NCBI GenBank assembly: GCA_902800305.1 | Contig: CADCDP010000008.1 | Location: 87,235-151,234 of the forward strand | DNA: 64,000 bases | Direction of reading: 5' to 3' | Source of the DNA: an uncultured Bacteroidales bacterium | GTDB lineage: Bacteria; Bacteroidota; Bacteroidia; Bacteroidales; Bacteroidaceae | In this document: positions 42,218-51,642 of the stretch, piece by piece | Layout: every line of letters begins with the position of its first letter | Numbering within the stretch: position 1 is the first letter of the stretch | Position numbers and translations under genes: made by a program | The notes under the pieces: model-generated | What the model saw: the letters and a program-made list of their open reading frames with translations, nothing else | What the model was told of the DNA's origin: nothing | Database searches by the model: none

Positions 42218-43636
42218 TTACGGAGTCACTCTATTATGGAAGAACACACGCTTCAATGTGCTGCCCATGCGAGTGCGTGGGGCATGAATGTTCGCTTTAT
42301 TGCGGTAGAAATGCCAGAGCATGATGGCTGCTGTGATGGAAGCCACACCGTCGGCTGTGGCGATGCTTATCCACACGCCATCCGTACCCCAAATCTCGGG
42401 GAAGATGAGCAGGAAGGGTACGAGGAAGAGCAGCTGGCGGCTGACGGACATGAAGATGCTGCGTTTCGCCATACCGATGCTTTGGAAGAAGTTGCCTGTC
42501 ACAATCTGGAAACCCACGATGGGCGACATGCTGACGATGATTTTCATGCCCGAAACGGCTAAGGCTGACAAGTCGGGGTCGTCGGTGAAGAGTGCCACAG
42601 GGTATTCGGGGAAGAACTCGCACAGGATGAACGAGCAGCACATGGTGATGGTGGCGAGGATGATGGCCTTCCGCAACACTTCATCTACACGCTCTGGCTG
42701 TTGTGCTCCGAAGTTGAATCCAGCGATGGGTTGCATGCCCTGACAGATGCCCAGCACCACCATCACGAAGAGGAAAGTGACACCGTTCACGATGCCGTAT
42801 GCCGCAATCGCCAAGTCGCCTCCGTGACGGGTCAGCCCTTTGTTGATGAGGATGACCACCAGACAGGCGCACAACTGCATGGCGAAGGGCGACATGCCGA
42901 TGGAGAGGATGTTCTTCACGATACGTTTCTTCAATCCGTAGATGCCCGAATGCAGGTGGATGAGGTCACGTTTGTTCGATAAGACAGACACCACAAAGGC
43001 AAGTGCGGCCATTTGAGCAAGAATGGTAGCGTAGGCAGCTCCCTTGATGCCCAGCTCGAAGGTGAAGATGAAGAGGGGGTCGAGGATGGCATTGATGACC
43101 ACCGTTGCAATCGTGGCCGACATCGCCACATGAGGGTGTCCTGTGCTTCGCAGGGCGCTGTTCAATCCCAGGTAGAGGTGCGTCACCACGTTGCCGAGCA
43201 GGATGATGAACATATAGTCGTGAGCATATTGGAGGGTGTTCTCAGAAGCTCCGAAGAACAGCAGCAGCGGGTCGATGAAGAGGAGTCCCAGCACTCCCAC
43301 AACGATGCCGATAATGACATTGAGCGACACCAGATTGCCCAGCACCCGTTCAGCTGTCGCGTAGTCTTTCTGCCCCAGCTTAATCGACATCATCGTCGAA
43401 CTGCCCACGCCTACCATCGCACCAAATGCGGCACTCAGGTTCATGATGGGGAAGGTGACAGCCAAACCGCCCAAGGAGAGAGTACCCACGTCGGGGATGT
43501 GTCCGATGAAGATGCGGTCAACCATGTTGTAGAGCGAAGAAGCCGTCATAGCCACCACAGCTGGCACGGCATACTTCATCAGCAGCTGACCGATAGGCTT
43601 TGTCCCCAATTCCTTTGTTCTGTTATCCTGTTGCAT
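42218..43636 (-). CDS. MATE-family multidrug efflux transporter
   Basis: This is a 472-residue protein with 12 predicted helices, starting TKELGTKPIGQLLMKYAVPA with the two-repeat MATE plan (VDRIFIGHIPDVGTLSLGGL; GQGMQPIAGFNFGAQQPERV). It would export cationic or drug-like compounds in exchange for Na+ or H+. A minus-strand -7 box (TACCTTTGC, 43675-43683) lies upstream. It is the last chromosomal gene before the second repeat block. Confidence 0.88.
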   Translation of the reverse strand: MQQDNRTKELGTKPIGQLLMKYAVPAVVAMTASSLYNMVDRIFIGHIPDVGTLSLGGLAVTFPIMNLSAAFGAMVGVGSSTMMSIKLGQKDYATAERVLGNLVSLNVIIGIVVGVLGLLFIDPLLLFFGASENTLQYAHDYMFIILLGNVVTHLYLGLNSALRSTGHPHVAMSATIATVVINAILDPLFIFTFELGIKGAAYATILAQMAALAFVVSVLSNKRDLIHLHSGIYGLKKRIVKNILSIGMSPFAMQLCACLVVILINKGLTRHGGDLAIAAYGIVNGVTFLFVMVVLGICQGMQPIAGFNFGAQQPERVDEVLRKAIILATITMCCSFILCEFFPEYPVALFTDDPDLSALAVSGMKIIVSMSPIVGFQIVTGNFFQSIGMAKRSIFMSVSRQLLFLVPFLLIFPEIWGTDGVWISIATADGVASITAAIMLWHFYRNKANIHAPRTRMGSTLKRVFFHNRVTP

Positions 43637-43761
43637 AGAGTTTGTGTCCTTTCCCTTATTCCCTTAATTGTAGTGCAAAGGTACGAAATTTTTTCCATAT
43701 ACACAAACACTTTCCCCGATTTCTTCACCCCTTTTCATCACTTTTTTTCACCCTCGACATC

Positions 43762-43876
43762 ACCCCTCTCCTTGTGCCCTTTGTCGTAATTACGTTGCGC
43801 CCTTCATCGAATTTACGTCGTGCCCTTCATCGTAATTGTGTCACCCCTGTTATCGTAAATATTCACGCTCGTTACT
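43762..43876. repeat. 23-base tandem array B
   Basis: Four units with an exact 23-base period start at 43785, 43808, 43831 and 43854 (for example cgtaattacgttgcgccc-ttcat), after a weaker fifth. The same word as array A at 29424. Hairpin element B follows about 120 bases to the right. Confidence 0.75.
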
Positions 43877-43994
43877 GCCATTTTCGTCAGAGAGTGTGCG
43901 CGTGTGCAGTTTGTCCCATGCGTCGAAAATGAGGTTGTCCAATACGCCAGAAATGAGTTTGCCTCATGCACCAGAAACCTGAGTTCGTGCCCCT

Positions 43995-44146
43995 GCGCCA
44001 AATGCCAAACGCCAAATAAGAAATGAAGCGAAATGAAGCCCCTAATTATTATATAAATATTTATAGGGATAACGGTTTATGGATTAATATATATAATAAT
44101 ATAATAACCACCCTTTCACTCTTATTTGGCATTTGGCGTTTGGCGC
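43995..44146. repeat. Hairpin element B (MITE-like)
   Basis: Arms 43995-44020 and 44121-44146 are inverted repeats with two mismatches. The centre matches element A strongly (tttatggatta, aaccaccctttcac). It lies in the same orientation as A and directly before the second methyltransferase gene. Confidence 0.8.
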
Positions 44147-44208
44147 TTTTGGCAAAAAAAGCTTGAAAAAATACGGCTGCGAAAGTTGGATATGTGCAGA
44201 AAAAGTTG

Positions 44209-44217
44209 TAACTTTGC
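44209..44217 (+). promoter_or_regulatory. Promoter box of the methyltransferase-endonuclease pair (TAACTTTGC)
   Basis: The -7 box lies 22 bases before the ATG at 44239 and just outside the right arm of hairpin element B. Confidence 0.65.
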
Positions 44218-44238
44218 AAACGGAAAAAACATGTTGAC

Positions 44239-45246
44239 ATGTACATCGAAACAATCAATAACACTCTTGTTCCCCGAATTACAGAAGACGCAGTAGTACT
44301 GGACTTGTTTGCTGGATGTGGTGGTCTTTCGCTCGGTTTTGAAGCAGCAGGTTATGAAACCATTGGCTACGAGATGGTACACAGCGCGGTCGAAACCTAT
44401 AATCACAACCTGCATGGTCATTGCCATGAGACGATGCTGTCAGTTGGTTTTGATTATCCTGATGCAGACATCATCATCGGTGGCCCTCCTTGCCAGCCTT
44501 TCAGTGTACGAGGAAAACAGCAGGGCATGAGTGACGCACGCGATGGCTTCCCTATTTTCATTGATGCGGTACGGCGTTTGCAACCCAGGGTCTTCCTTTT
44601 CGAGAACGTGCGGAATCTGGCTTTCTCGCATAAGTGGTATCTTGATTTGATTATGGACGAATTGCGTGGGTTAGGTTATTTGTTGGAATATCGTTGTGTA
44701 AATGCTGTCAACTATGGTGTGCCACAGAATCGTGAGCGTGTCATCGTGGTGGGGCATCGGTCGCGTTTTCATTACCCAAAAATACAGCTGAAGAAAGTGA
44801 GCGTGGGTGAAGCCATTGGAGACACCATGAACGAGGTGGTAGAGGGTGCACACATCCTCACTTCTGCACAGGACAGATATATCGCCGAATACGAAAGAAA
44901 ATCAGCATGTGTCAATCCGCGCGACCTCTATGCGGACAGGCCTGCCCGTACCATCACTTGCCGAAACCTGGCAGGAGCGACCAGCGACATGCAGCGTGTG
45001 AAATTGCCTGATGGTCGCCGCCGAAGAATAGTACAGCGCGAAGCAGCCCGTTTGCAGAGCTTTCCCGATTGGTTTGAGTTTTGTGGCAACGAGGTACAGC
45101 AATTCACGCAGATTGGCAATGCTGTACCCCCATTGTTGGCATATCAACTCGCTTTATGCGTGAAAGAAACTTATGCGCTGGAAGAACGCCCCATGGAAGA
45201 GATAGAGGAAATGAACGGAGTATTGGAACCTTTATTTGCTGTGTGA
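44239..45246 (+). CDS. DNA cytosine-5 methyltransferase (unknown site)
   Basis: The 335-residue m5C enzyme has motif I LDLFAGCGGLSLGFEAAGYE, motif IV GGPPCQPFSVRGKQQGM with the catalytic Cys, motif VI FLFENVRNLA, motif VIII QNRERVIVVGHR, motif IX REAARLQSFPDWF and motif X QIGNAVPPLLAYQLA. The target-recognition domain does not resemble the HaeIII-type enzyme at 26177. A promoter box lies at 44209. The endonuclease gene starts 3 bases after the stop. Confidence 0.9.
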   Translation: MYIETINNTLVPRITEDAVVLDLFAGCGGLSLGFEAAGYETIGYEMVHSAVETYNHNLHGHCHETMLSVGFDYPDADIIIGGPPCQPFSVRGKQQGMSDARDGFPIFIDAVRRLQPRVFLFENVRNLAFSHKWYLDLIMDELRGLGYLLEYRCVNAVNYGVPQNRERVIVVGHRSRFHYPKIQLKKVSVGEAIGDTMNEVVEGAHILTSAQDRYIAEYERKSACVNPRDLYADRPARTITCRNLAGATSDMQRVKLPDGRRRRIVQREAARLQSFPDWFEFCGNEVQQFTQIGNAVPPLLAYQLALCVKETYALEERPMEEIEEMNGVLEPLFAV

Positions 45247-45249
45247 CTT

Positions 45250-46239
45250 ATGAAAGAGATAAAGATTGACAAATCAAAGCGCGTGGGGAAGCTGATACGC
45301 TCGATGCTTCATGTGTTGGGTGCAGTCGGGATACCTCTCGACTCAGTGAGTGACCGTACAAAAATGCGTATGGCTGAAGCTGTTTTGGCTGTGGCCGACA
45401 TAAAGAAGTCATTTGCCGAAGCCAAATCCTCAGACGACAAGCACTTTCTGACCACACGTCAAATCATCATTTTTGAGAATAACTATCTGGAGGGGAATTA
45501 TTCCTCTGGTTCTTACGATGACATCCGTCGCAGCCATTTGATTTTGCTGACGATAGCTGGTTACGTGGTCAATTCTTCTTCGCTTGACACACAATCGACC
45601 AACAATCCCACAAGAGGGTATGCAGCATCCCCTGCTTTTGCCGAATTGCTGCGCAGCTATGGCACAACAACATGGAAGGACACGCTGGCTGCCTTCAAAC
45701 AAAAGAACGAGGAACTGAAAGAGGTGCTTGCCCGCAAACGGGAGTTGGAGCGCATACCCGTCACCCTGCCATCAGGCGTGGAAGTGAAATTGTCGGCAGG
45801 TGAGCACAATGAACTCCAACGTGACATCATTCAGAAATTCCTGCCACGTTTCGGATTCGGTGCTGAGGTGCTGTATTTGGGCGACACGACAGACAAGTTT
45901 CTGGTGAGTGAAGATGAAAAGCTACAGGCACTTCACTTTTTTGCCCTTGAACATGAGGAACTTCCCGACGTGGTAGCGTATAGCAAAGAGAAGAATCTCC
46001 TCTACATGATTGAAGCTGTGTACAGTTCTGGACAGATGGGAGAAATCCGCGTGAAGAAGCTAAAGGAAAAACTGGCTGACTGTACAGCCACACTTGTTTT
46101 CGTCTCAGCATTTGAGAACAAGAAAGCATTCCGCAAGTTTGCCGATGATATTGCATGGGAGTCGGAGGTGTGGATTGCCGATAATCCCGACCACATGATT
46201 CACTTCAACGGGTATAAATTCTTAGAGATGCATCAATAA
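45250..46239 (+). CDS. BsuBI/PstI-type restriction endonuclease
   Basis: The 329-residue protein has the C-terminal BsuBI/PstI pattern: LPDVVAYSKEKNLLYMIEAV followed by a Ser/Gly turn and KLKEKLADCTATLVFVSAF. The Asp-(x)n-Glu residues in that stretch are the expected catalytic core. BsuBI and PstI cut CTGCAG and their known partner modifies adenine, whereas this one is paired with a cytosine-5 methyltransferase, so the site may differ. Start: ATG at 45250, 3 bases after the methyltransferase stop. Confidence 0.75.
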   Translation: MKEIKIDKSKRVGKLIRSMLHVLGAVGIPLDSVSDRTKMRMAEAVLAVADIKKSFAEAKSSDDKHFLTTRQIIIFENNYLEGNYSSGSYDDIRRSHLILLTIAGYVVNSSSLDTQSTNNPTRGYAASPAFAELLRSYGTTTWKDTLAAFKQKNEELKEVLARKRELERIPVTLPSGVEVKLSAGEHNELQRDIIQKFLPRFGFGAEVLYLGDTTDKFLVSEDEKLQALHFFALEHEELPDVVAYSKEKNLLYMIEAVYSSGQMGEIRVKKLKEKLADCTATLVFVSAFENKKAFRKFADDIAWESEVWIADNPDHMIHFNGYKFLEMHQ

Positions 46240-46250
46240 GGGGGCGTGAC

Positions 46251-46463
46251 ATGAATACAAGAGAAGAAGTAATGGCAAAAATCCGCCAATCCATCGCAAA
46301 AAAGAAGGCGTGGCTCGACAGGAGCGACGTGGAATTGGGGCGCATTTTTGCAAAAATCTTTTTGTTCGTGATAAAATCACTACATTTGCAATGTGTTCCG
46401 AAAGGAGCACAAATGCAGTTTCCTTATAGTTCTTTTCAACATTGTCGCTCGCATTCTCTTTAG
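46251..46463 (+). CDS. Possible small protein, C-terminus altered
   Basis: The frame starts 11 bases after the endonuclease stop, with ggggcg upstream as a ribosome-binding site. The first 37 residues (MNTREEVMAKIRQSIAKKKA, then WLDRSDVELGRIFAKI) look like a real charged helical protein. The rest (from about residue 45) is low quality and runs up to the repeat copy at 46473. I infer a small third gene of the island whose 3' end may have been replaced. It could equally be chance. Confidence 0.3.
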   Translation: MNTREEVMAKIRQSIAKKKAWLDRSDVELGRIFAKIFLFVIKSLHLQCVPKGAQMQFPYSSFQHCRSHSL

Positions 46464-46472
46464 AGAACACAT

Positions 46473-46603
46473 AAAACGCCAAACGCCAAATGCCAAATAA
46501 GAAATAAGGGGAAATGTGCCTCCTTTTGGGTGGATGAAATAAGTGTTGATGTAATCAGATTGATGCTGATTGACGATTGAATTGATATGGATTGACGTGA
46601 AAA
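46473..46603. repeat. 131-bp direct repeat C, left flank of ATPase gene
   Basis: It starts with the left arm word of hairpin element A (46478-46501) and continues with a segment ending in gattgacg words. It matches 48403-48534 at roughly nine of ten positions. Beyond it, the bases up to about 46660 carry inverted gtcaatct words. Confidence 0.8.
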
Positions 46604-46931
46604 GACAGAAAAGTGGTATCTTGTTAAACGTCAATATCTGTCAATCTACACGTCAATCTAATAAAATGAAAAGGATTATGGTTTACGCAGATTCCGATTT
46701 CCTTGCATCACCGTAGGAGATTTGTACCGTTGGCTTACGAATACGTTCGTGTCGCCATCAAAGACTGGCATTACAAAAAGTACACATGAAGAAGAGACCC
46801 TAAATGTTAATTTTTAAAGTCTAATGGTTAATTCTGTTTGTTTTCCGATTGAAATCCTTGTGTATGTCGAGTTTATTGTGTAGTTTTGCGCTCAAATGTT
46901 ATAGTCGTAAAATTTACAGCCATAATATTCT
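46604..46931. other. AT-rich leader of the ATPase gene
   Basis: It contains inverted tcaatct words (to about 46660), a short frame at 46666 that stops after 16 codons and looks like a decayed start, and a -7 box (TAGTTTTGC, 46881-46889) 43 bases before the ATPase ATG. No intact gene is seen. Confidence 0.55.
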
Positions 46932-48290
46932 ATGAAGAAGTTCTATGATAGAGTACGCGAAATGACTGAGCTTAGGGAATTGCAGCGTCAGGCGTACAAC
47001 GATTATTCTCGATTTGTTGTGCTCACAGGCAGAAGACGTGTGGGCAAGACAAGCCTTGTATATAAACTTATAAATGAGACACAGGAAGATGCTCCTGGAC
47101 TTTATTTCTTTGTTGGCAGAAAGACGGAAACCGTTCTCGTCAGAACCTTTGTGCAGGAGGTGCGCGAAAAGCTTGGTGAGTTTGTTCCTGACGGAATGGG
47201 TTCGTTCCGTGAACTCTTCCAGATGATACTGGAGATTGGAAAACGAAAGAAGTTCACGCTATTTATTGATGAGTTTCAGGAGTTTGATAATATAAATGCA
47301 GGTATCTTCAGCGACATACAGGAACTATGGGACGAATACAAAAAACAGACAAACGTATGTCTGATTGTGTCTGGTTCTATTTTCCGCATGATGGAAAAAA
47401 TCTTCAAAGATGAAGAGCAGCCACTCTTCGGCAGGGATGACTGCACAATCAAGTTGAAGCCTTTCAATACAGAGACGATAAAGGAAATTCTGGGCGACTA
47501 CAAGCCTAATTACACCTCAGAAGATTTGCTTGCACTTTGGACGATTACAGGTGGTGTTGCTCGTTACATCGAACTTCTTATGAACAACGGATGTACTAAC
47601 GTAAAGAAGATGATACACTACGTTTGTTCAAGCGGTGACAGCTACTTTGTGGACGAAGGCAAAAAGATATTGATACAGGAGTTCGGCAAGCAGTACGGTA
47701 CGTATTTCAGCATCCTCGACCAGATAGCCCACGGCGATGTTACGCAAAGTGAGATTGAGGGGGCTTTAGGAATGAAAAGCCTGGGCGGACAAATGAAGAT
47801 ACTGGAAGAAAAATACGGTATCATCAAGAAAAAGCGTCCGATTGGTGCTAAAGAAGGTAGCCAGACGGTACGTTATGAGATACAGGACAACTTCTTCCGT
47901 TTCTGGTTCCGCTACATTCACAGATACTCTGCTCTCATCGAGTTGCAGAATATGCCTGCACTGGAGCGTATCATGACCGACGACTATACCACATTTTCTG
48001 GCATTGCCCTGGAACGCTGGTTCCGCCAGAAGATGATGGAAAGCTGTCGATACAAGCAGATTGGCGGTTGGTGGCAATCGAATGGTGTCAACTCCAAGGG
48101 CAATAGCGATGACTTCGAGATTGACATTGTGGCCGAAACGCTTGAAGGCAATGTTGAAGCGTATGAAGTGAAGCGCAATCCTCAGAAGTACTCTCCTGCC
48201 CGACTTGAAGAGAAAGTCGCGGAGATGAAGCGACGCATATTCCGTGGCAAAGAAGTCACAAAGGGTGGCTTATCCATGGAGGATATGTAA
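46932..48290 (+). CDS. AAA-family ATPase with DUF234-type C-terminus
   Basis: This 452-residue protein has Walker A GRRRVGKTSLVYK, Walker B FTLFIDEFQEF, sensor VSGSIFRMMEK and a C-terminal region (FFRFWFRYIHRYSALIE; VEAYEVKRNPQKY) of the ATPase/DUF234 family. The EVKR segment, with preceding Asp and Glu, looks like a PD-(D/E)xK nuclease-like site. Function in this family is not well known; it is common in mobile or defence contexts. It is flanked by 131-bp direct repeats. Confidence 0.75.
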   Translation: MKKFYDRVREMTELRELQRQAYNDYSRFVVLTGRRRVGKTSLVYKLINETQEDAPGLYFFVGRKTETVLVRTFVQEVREKLGEFVPDGMGSFRELFQMILEIGKRKKFTLFIDEFQEFDNINAGIFSDIQELWDEYKKQTNVCLIVSGSIFRMMEKIFKDEEQPLFGRDDCTIKLKPFNTETIKEILGDYKPNYTSEDLLALWTITGGVARYIELLMNNGCTNVKKMIHYVCSSGDSYFVDEGKKILIQEFGKQYGTYFSILDQIAHGDVTQSEIEGALGMKSLGGQMKILEEKYGIIKKKRPIGAKEGSQTVRYEIQDNFFRFWFRYIHRYSALIELQNMPALERIMTDDYTTFSGIALERWFRQKMMESCRYKQIGGWWQSNGVNSKGNSDDFEIDIVAETLEGNVEAYEVKRNPQKYSPARLEEKVAEMKRRIFRGKEVTKGGLSMEDM

Positions 48291-48662
48291 ACTTGTGTGT
48301 TTGCAATGAATTACATATCCCCTACAATCTCCCAACGATGATTCGGATTCAAAAGAGATACAAAATATACTTGAAAAGGTTGGCATATAACATCCTCGCG
48401 CCAAAACGCCAAACGCCAAATGCCAAATAAGAAATAAGGAAGAATGTGCCCCCCTTATTGGGTGGATGAAGAAAAAGTTCATGTAATCAGATTGATGTTG
48501 ATTGACGATTGAATTGATATGGATTGACGTGAAAGGAAAGAAATGAGGGGTTATATTTTTGTCATGTAATGGATTCTTATTACCTTTGCAACAGATAATT
48601 GCCCTTTTGAAGGTTTATCTAATGAGATTTCAATGAATACGTCAACCCACAAAAAACGGTTT
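48291..48662. other. Region between ATPase and lipoprotein genes
   Basis: It contains repeat copy D and a TACCTTTGC -7 box (48581-48589) that serves the lipoprotein gene. Nothing else of note is seen. Confidence 0.6.
48403..48534. repeat. 131-bp direct repeat D, right flank of ATPase gene
   Basis: Same word order as copy C: the left arm of hairpin element A (48408-48431), then the gtaatcag and attgacgattgaattgatat segments. It lies 1.93 kb from copy C in the same orientation, so recombination between the two would delete the ATPase gene. Confidence 0.8.
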
Positions 48663-49331
48663 ATGAAAAAAGTTTCTTTAGGTTTAGTTGCAGGACTCAC
48701 CTTGTTTTTGACCGTCGGCTGCAACAATGGTGCAAATGCGAATACCAACAATTCACCCGACAACCTTTTCAACGAAAACATTGCCAGCAATGGTGCCTCT
48801 GCCAACACTGCGCAAAATCAAGAAACAATGGTGCTTGGCAAACTCTATTTCGTCAATCTCAAAGAGGGAGAGCAACCCGTTATGACAGGTTTGAGTTTGT
48901 TCGGCGACCGTTGCGGCAGTATAGATTTCAACCATAAGCCATACGCCGCAGAAGGCATCCGTTCTGTTTTCGAACTTGACGAATGGATTGAGTTCCATCC
49001 TGAAACCAACGCAACGACTGGCATCAAAGTGATGGTGTTCAAGCATAAGGCCGACCAGAACTTTTACATGAAAAACGCTCTGAACGATGAAACACCTGAC
49101 TATATTCAGGAATGTGAACTGAATAAAGACCCCGATGCGGATGAAAATGCACATTGGGGGTCGTTCTACCTCCATCCCGAAGAGGTTGCCCCTGGCTACT
49201 ATGACTTTGTTTTCACTTACAACAACAAGGTTTTTGCCATCATGCTCACCAAATTCTATCAATTAGACGAATTATCCGTAAAATCTGATTCGGAGTTGGA
49301 GAAATTGATGGCACAAGGTATCAATCAATAA
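48663..49331 (+). CDS. Putative lipoprotein of unknown function
   Basis: The 222-residue protein has a lipoprotein signal (LGLVAGLTLFLTVGCNNGAN, lipobox LTVGC) and then a 35-residue Asn/Ser-rich linker. The body is acidic (GSIDFNHKPYAAEGIRSVF; DYIQECELNKDPDADENAHW). No domain was recognised. The ATG at 48663 gives the normal signal; an earlier in-frame ATG at 48633 would add ten residues before it. A -7 box lies 74 bases upstream. It is probably anchored in the outer or inner membrane facing the periplasm. Confidence 0.75.
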   Translation: MKKVSLGLVAGLTLFLTVGCNNGANANTNNSPDNLFNENIASNGASANTAQNQETMVLGKLYFVNLKEGEQPVMTGLSLFGDRCGSIDFNHKPYAAEGIRSVFELDEWIEFHPETNATTGIKVMVFKHKADQNFYMKNALNDETPDYIQECELNKDPDADENAHWGSFYLHPEEVAPGYYDFVFTYNNKVFAIMLTKFYQLDELSVKSDSELEKLMAQGINQ

Positions 49332-49500
49332 AGGGCGCAAGACCAATACAGAGTAGCATTGGCGTATTTCAGGATATAAGAGACGAAGAATGATAATTGG
49401 CTACGCCGAACTAACGTTTCGTGGTAAATTCGTGAAAATTTATGTTGATAATAAAAACACAAATTCCCATGAATTAACCACGAATTGTTCATGAATTATA

Positions 49501-51642
49501 TTACTTCACATCCTCCCAACTGGGTGGTTCCACACCCAACAGGTTCTTCACGAAGAAGTCGGCACGTTTGTGTTCGCCAAAAGGTTCGCCCATCGTGTGG
49601 TGGGCACCAGGAATGAGGATGAACTCGAAATCTTTGTTGGCTTTGATGAGGGCGTTGACCACTTGGTAGGAAGAAGATGGGTCAACATTGTCGTCCATCT
49701 CGCCGACGAGCAGCATGAGCTTTCCTTTCAGATTCTTGGCGTTCTCCACGTTGGAACACTCGATGTACGAACTATCGACGGGGTAACCCATCCATTGCTC
49801 GTTCCACCAAATCTTGTCCATACGGTTGTCGTGGCATCCACAGGCGGCGTATGCGGCTTTGTAGAAATCTCCATGAAAGAGTAGGGCACCAAGAGCTTCC
49901 TGTCCACCAGCCGAACAACCATAGATGCCCATGCGGTCGATGTCCATGTAGGGGTATTTCTCGGCAGCTGCCTTAATCCATGCGATGCGGTCGGGGAAAC
50001 CGCTGTCTTTGAGGTTCTTGTAGCACACCTGCTCGAAGTCGAGGTTGCGGAACGAAGTGGTCATAGCATCGAGCTGTACGACGATGAAACCAAGTTCAGC
50101 CACGTCTTGCAGATAGTAGAGCCAGGGGGTGAACTTCTTGGGCACATATTGGTCGCCAGGACCCGAATAGATGTACTCAATGACGGGATACTTCTTGTTG
50201 GGGTCGAAGTTGGAAGGACGTTGGATGAGTCCCCACATGTCGGTCTTTCCGTCGCGACCAGGAGCTACAAACACCTCTGGAGCCTTCCACCCTTCGGCTT
50301 TCAGTTTCGTGATGTCGGCTGTTTCGAGCGTTGTGATGAGTTTGCCGTCGATGGCAGAACGGAGCACCGTCACAGGAGCTTGGTCGATGGTCGAGTATGT
50401 GTCGATGAAAGCCGTTTGGTTCCCATTCAGCGTGATGTTGTGATGGCCACGTTCGGGAGTGAGGTTGACCAAATTCTTTCCGTTGAGGTCGATGCGATAG
50501 TAGTGGATGTTGTAGGGGTCTTCCTCCGAAATAGTTCCATCGAAGCTTGAAGTAACCACACCCATATTCTTGCAGTTCATGCCGTTGGCAGAGAAGATAA
50601 TGTAACCCTTTCCTTTGGCATCAATCTCGGCATGTTGTACACCACGCACCCAGAAGTTGCCCTTAGTCACCTGCGTCAGCTTCCCGTTCTTTCGGTTGTA
50701 GAGATAGAGGTGCGCATGTCCGTCGCGGTCGCTTTTCCAGAGGATGTGGTCGCCATCGAGGTCACGACGCAAGTTGCGTGAGTAAGCCACGTACTTCTCA
50801 TTTTTCTCTTCGATGAGGGTGCGCACGTTGCCCTCCAAATCCATCTCCAACACGCGATAAGTCTTGTGGCCACGCTCGTTGAATTCAAAGGTGAGGGTCT
50901 TGCCGTTTTCATCCCAGCGAGGTGCTGTCACTTGGTATTGCGAAGCGAACAGTTCCGTCGATGTTGGATAGATGGTCTTTTTGTTCTCCACATCCACCAC
51001 CACAGGAATGCGGTAGTTGAGCGAATCGCCAGGCTTGGCGTATTCCTGCTGCGAGTACTTGGGTTGCACTTGGTCGGTAGGGGAGGAAAGGGTGTAAGTC
51101 ACATAGTGCTTTGGAGCAGGCTTGATGAGCACCGTTGCATAGTATTTGCCATCTTTCGACCACGAACCCCAAGAGGAATAGTAGCACGTGTCCACACCGT
51201 CGGAGGTGATAGGCACAGCATTCTCTCTGTCGTCGCCTGTCTGCACATAGAGATTATTGTCCTTGTGGATGATGAACGTATTCTTATTCACAGGATTCTC
51301 CGAACGACCATCCTTCTCGTCGCGCACCTCCATCCAATGGTGACTCTCGCCACCTCCCCAACGCTCTGGTCGTTGGCGTGGTTCAGGGTTGTCAATCCGT
51401 TTCTTCTCCCCCGTCTTGGCATCCACCTGATACCACACGGTGCTGTCACCGTTGTAGGTCGAGTAGTTGAAAAAGTTGGGGTTGACGTGATGAGGCGACT
51501 GCACACGCACATCGCCATTCGTCATTTTCCATGAATACTTGCCACGAATGGCAGCAGCGTTCTTGTAATCCTGCACAGTACCTTGTGCAAAGGTGCTCAA
51601 TGCGGCAGAAGCCAGCAGAGCGAATGATAGGAGTTTTTTCAT
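49501..51642 (-). CDS. S9-family peptidase, dipeptidyl peptidase IV-like
   Basis: The 713-residue protein has a signal peptide (MKKLLSFALLASAALSTFAQ). An N-terminal beta-propeller (VEYIYSGPGDQYVP leads into the hydrolase) is followed by a C-terminal prolyl-oligopeptidase domain with Ser in GIYGCSAGGQEALG, Asp in GEMDDNVDPSSS and His in GAHHTMGE. It is a periplasmic peptidase removing X-Pro dipeptides or cutting oligopeptides. ATG at 51642 is chosen because it begins the signal peptide; a minus-strand -7 box (TACTTTTGC, 51670-51678) is close upstream. Confidence 0.9.
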   Translation of the reverse strand: MKKLLSFALLASAALSTFAQGTVQDYKNAAAIRGKYSWKMTNGDVRVQSPHHVNPNFFNYSTYNGDSTVWYQVDAKTGEKKRIDNPEPRQRPERWGGGESHHWMEVRDEKDGRSENPVNKNTFIIHKDNNLYVQTGDDRENAVPITSDGVDTCYYSSWGSWSKDGKYYATVLIKPAPKHYVTYTLSSPTDQVQPKYSQQEYAKPGDSLNYRIPVVVDVENKKTIYPTSTELFASQYQVTAPRWDENGKTLTFEFNERGHKTYRVLEMDLEGNVRTLIEEKNEKYVAYSRNLRRDLDGDHILWKSDRDGHAHLYLYNRKNGKLTQVTKGNFWVRGVQHAEIDAKGKGYIIFSANGMNCKNMGVVTSSFDGTISEEDPYNIHYYRIDLNGKNLVNLTPERGHHNITLNGNQTAFIDTYSTIDQAPVTVLRSAIDGKLITTLETADITKLKAEGWKAPEVFVAPGRDGKTDMWGLIQRPSNFDPNKKYPVIEYIYSGPGDQYVPKKFTPWLYYLQDVAELGFIVVQLDAMTTSFRNLDFEQVCYKNLKDSGFPDRIAWIKAAAEKYPYMDIDRMGIYGCSAGGQEALGALLFHGDFYKAAYAACGCHDNRMDKIWWNEQWMGYPVDSSYIECSNVENAKNLKGKLMLLVGEMDDNVDPSSSYQVVNALIKANKDFEFILIPGAHHTMGEPFGEHKRADFFVKNLLGVEPPSWEDVK

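Larger units (their letters stand above)
43637..44238. other. Gene-free region upstream of the second restriction-modification pair
   Basis: It holds the MATE promoter box, array B, hairpin element B and the -7 box at 44209. No protein gene is supported. The short minus-strand frames here cross the hairpin arms and have no family resemblance. Confidence 0.7.

Noticed and set aside
43642..43932. Small frame near the MATE gene start
   Set aside because: It runs through the 23-base array and promoter and has repeat-derived content.
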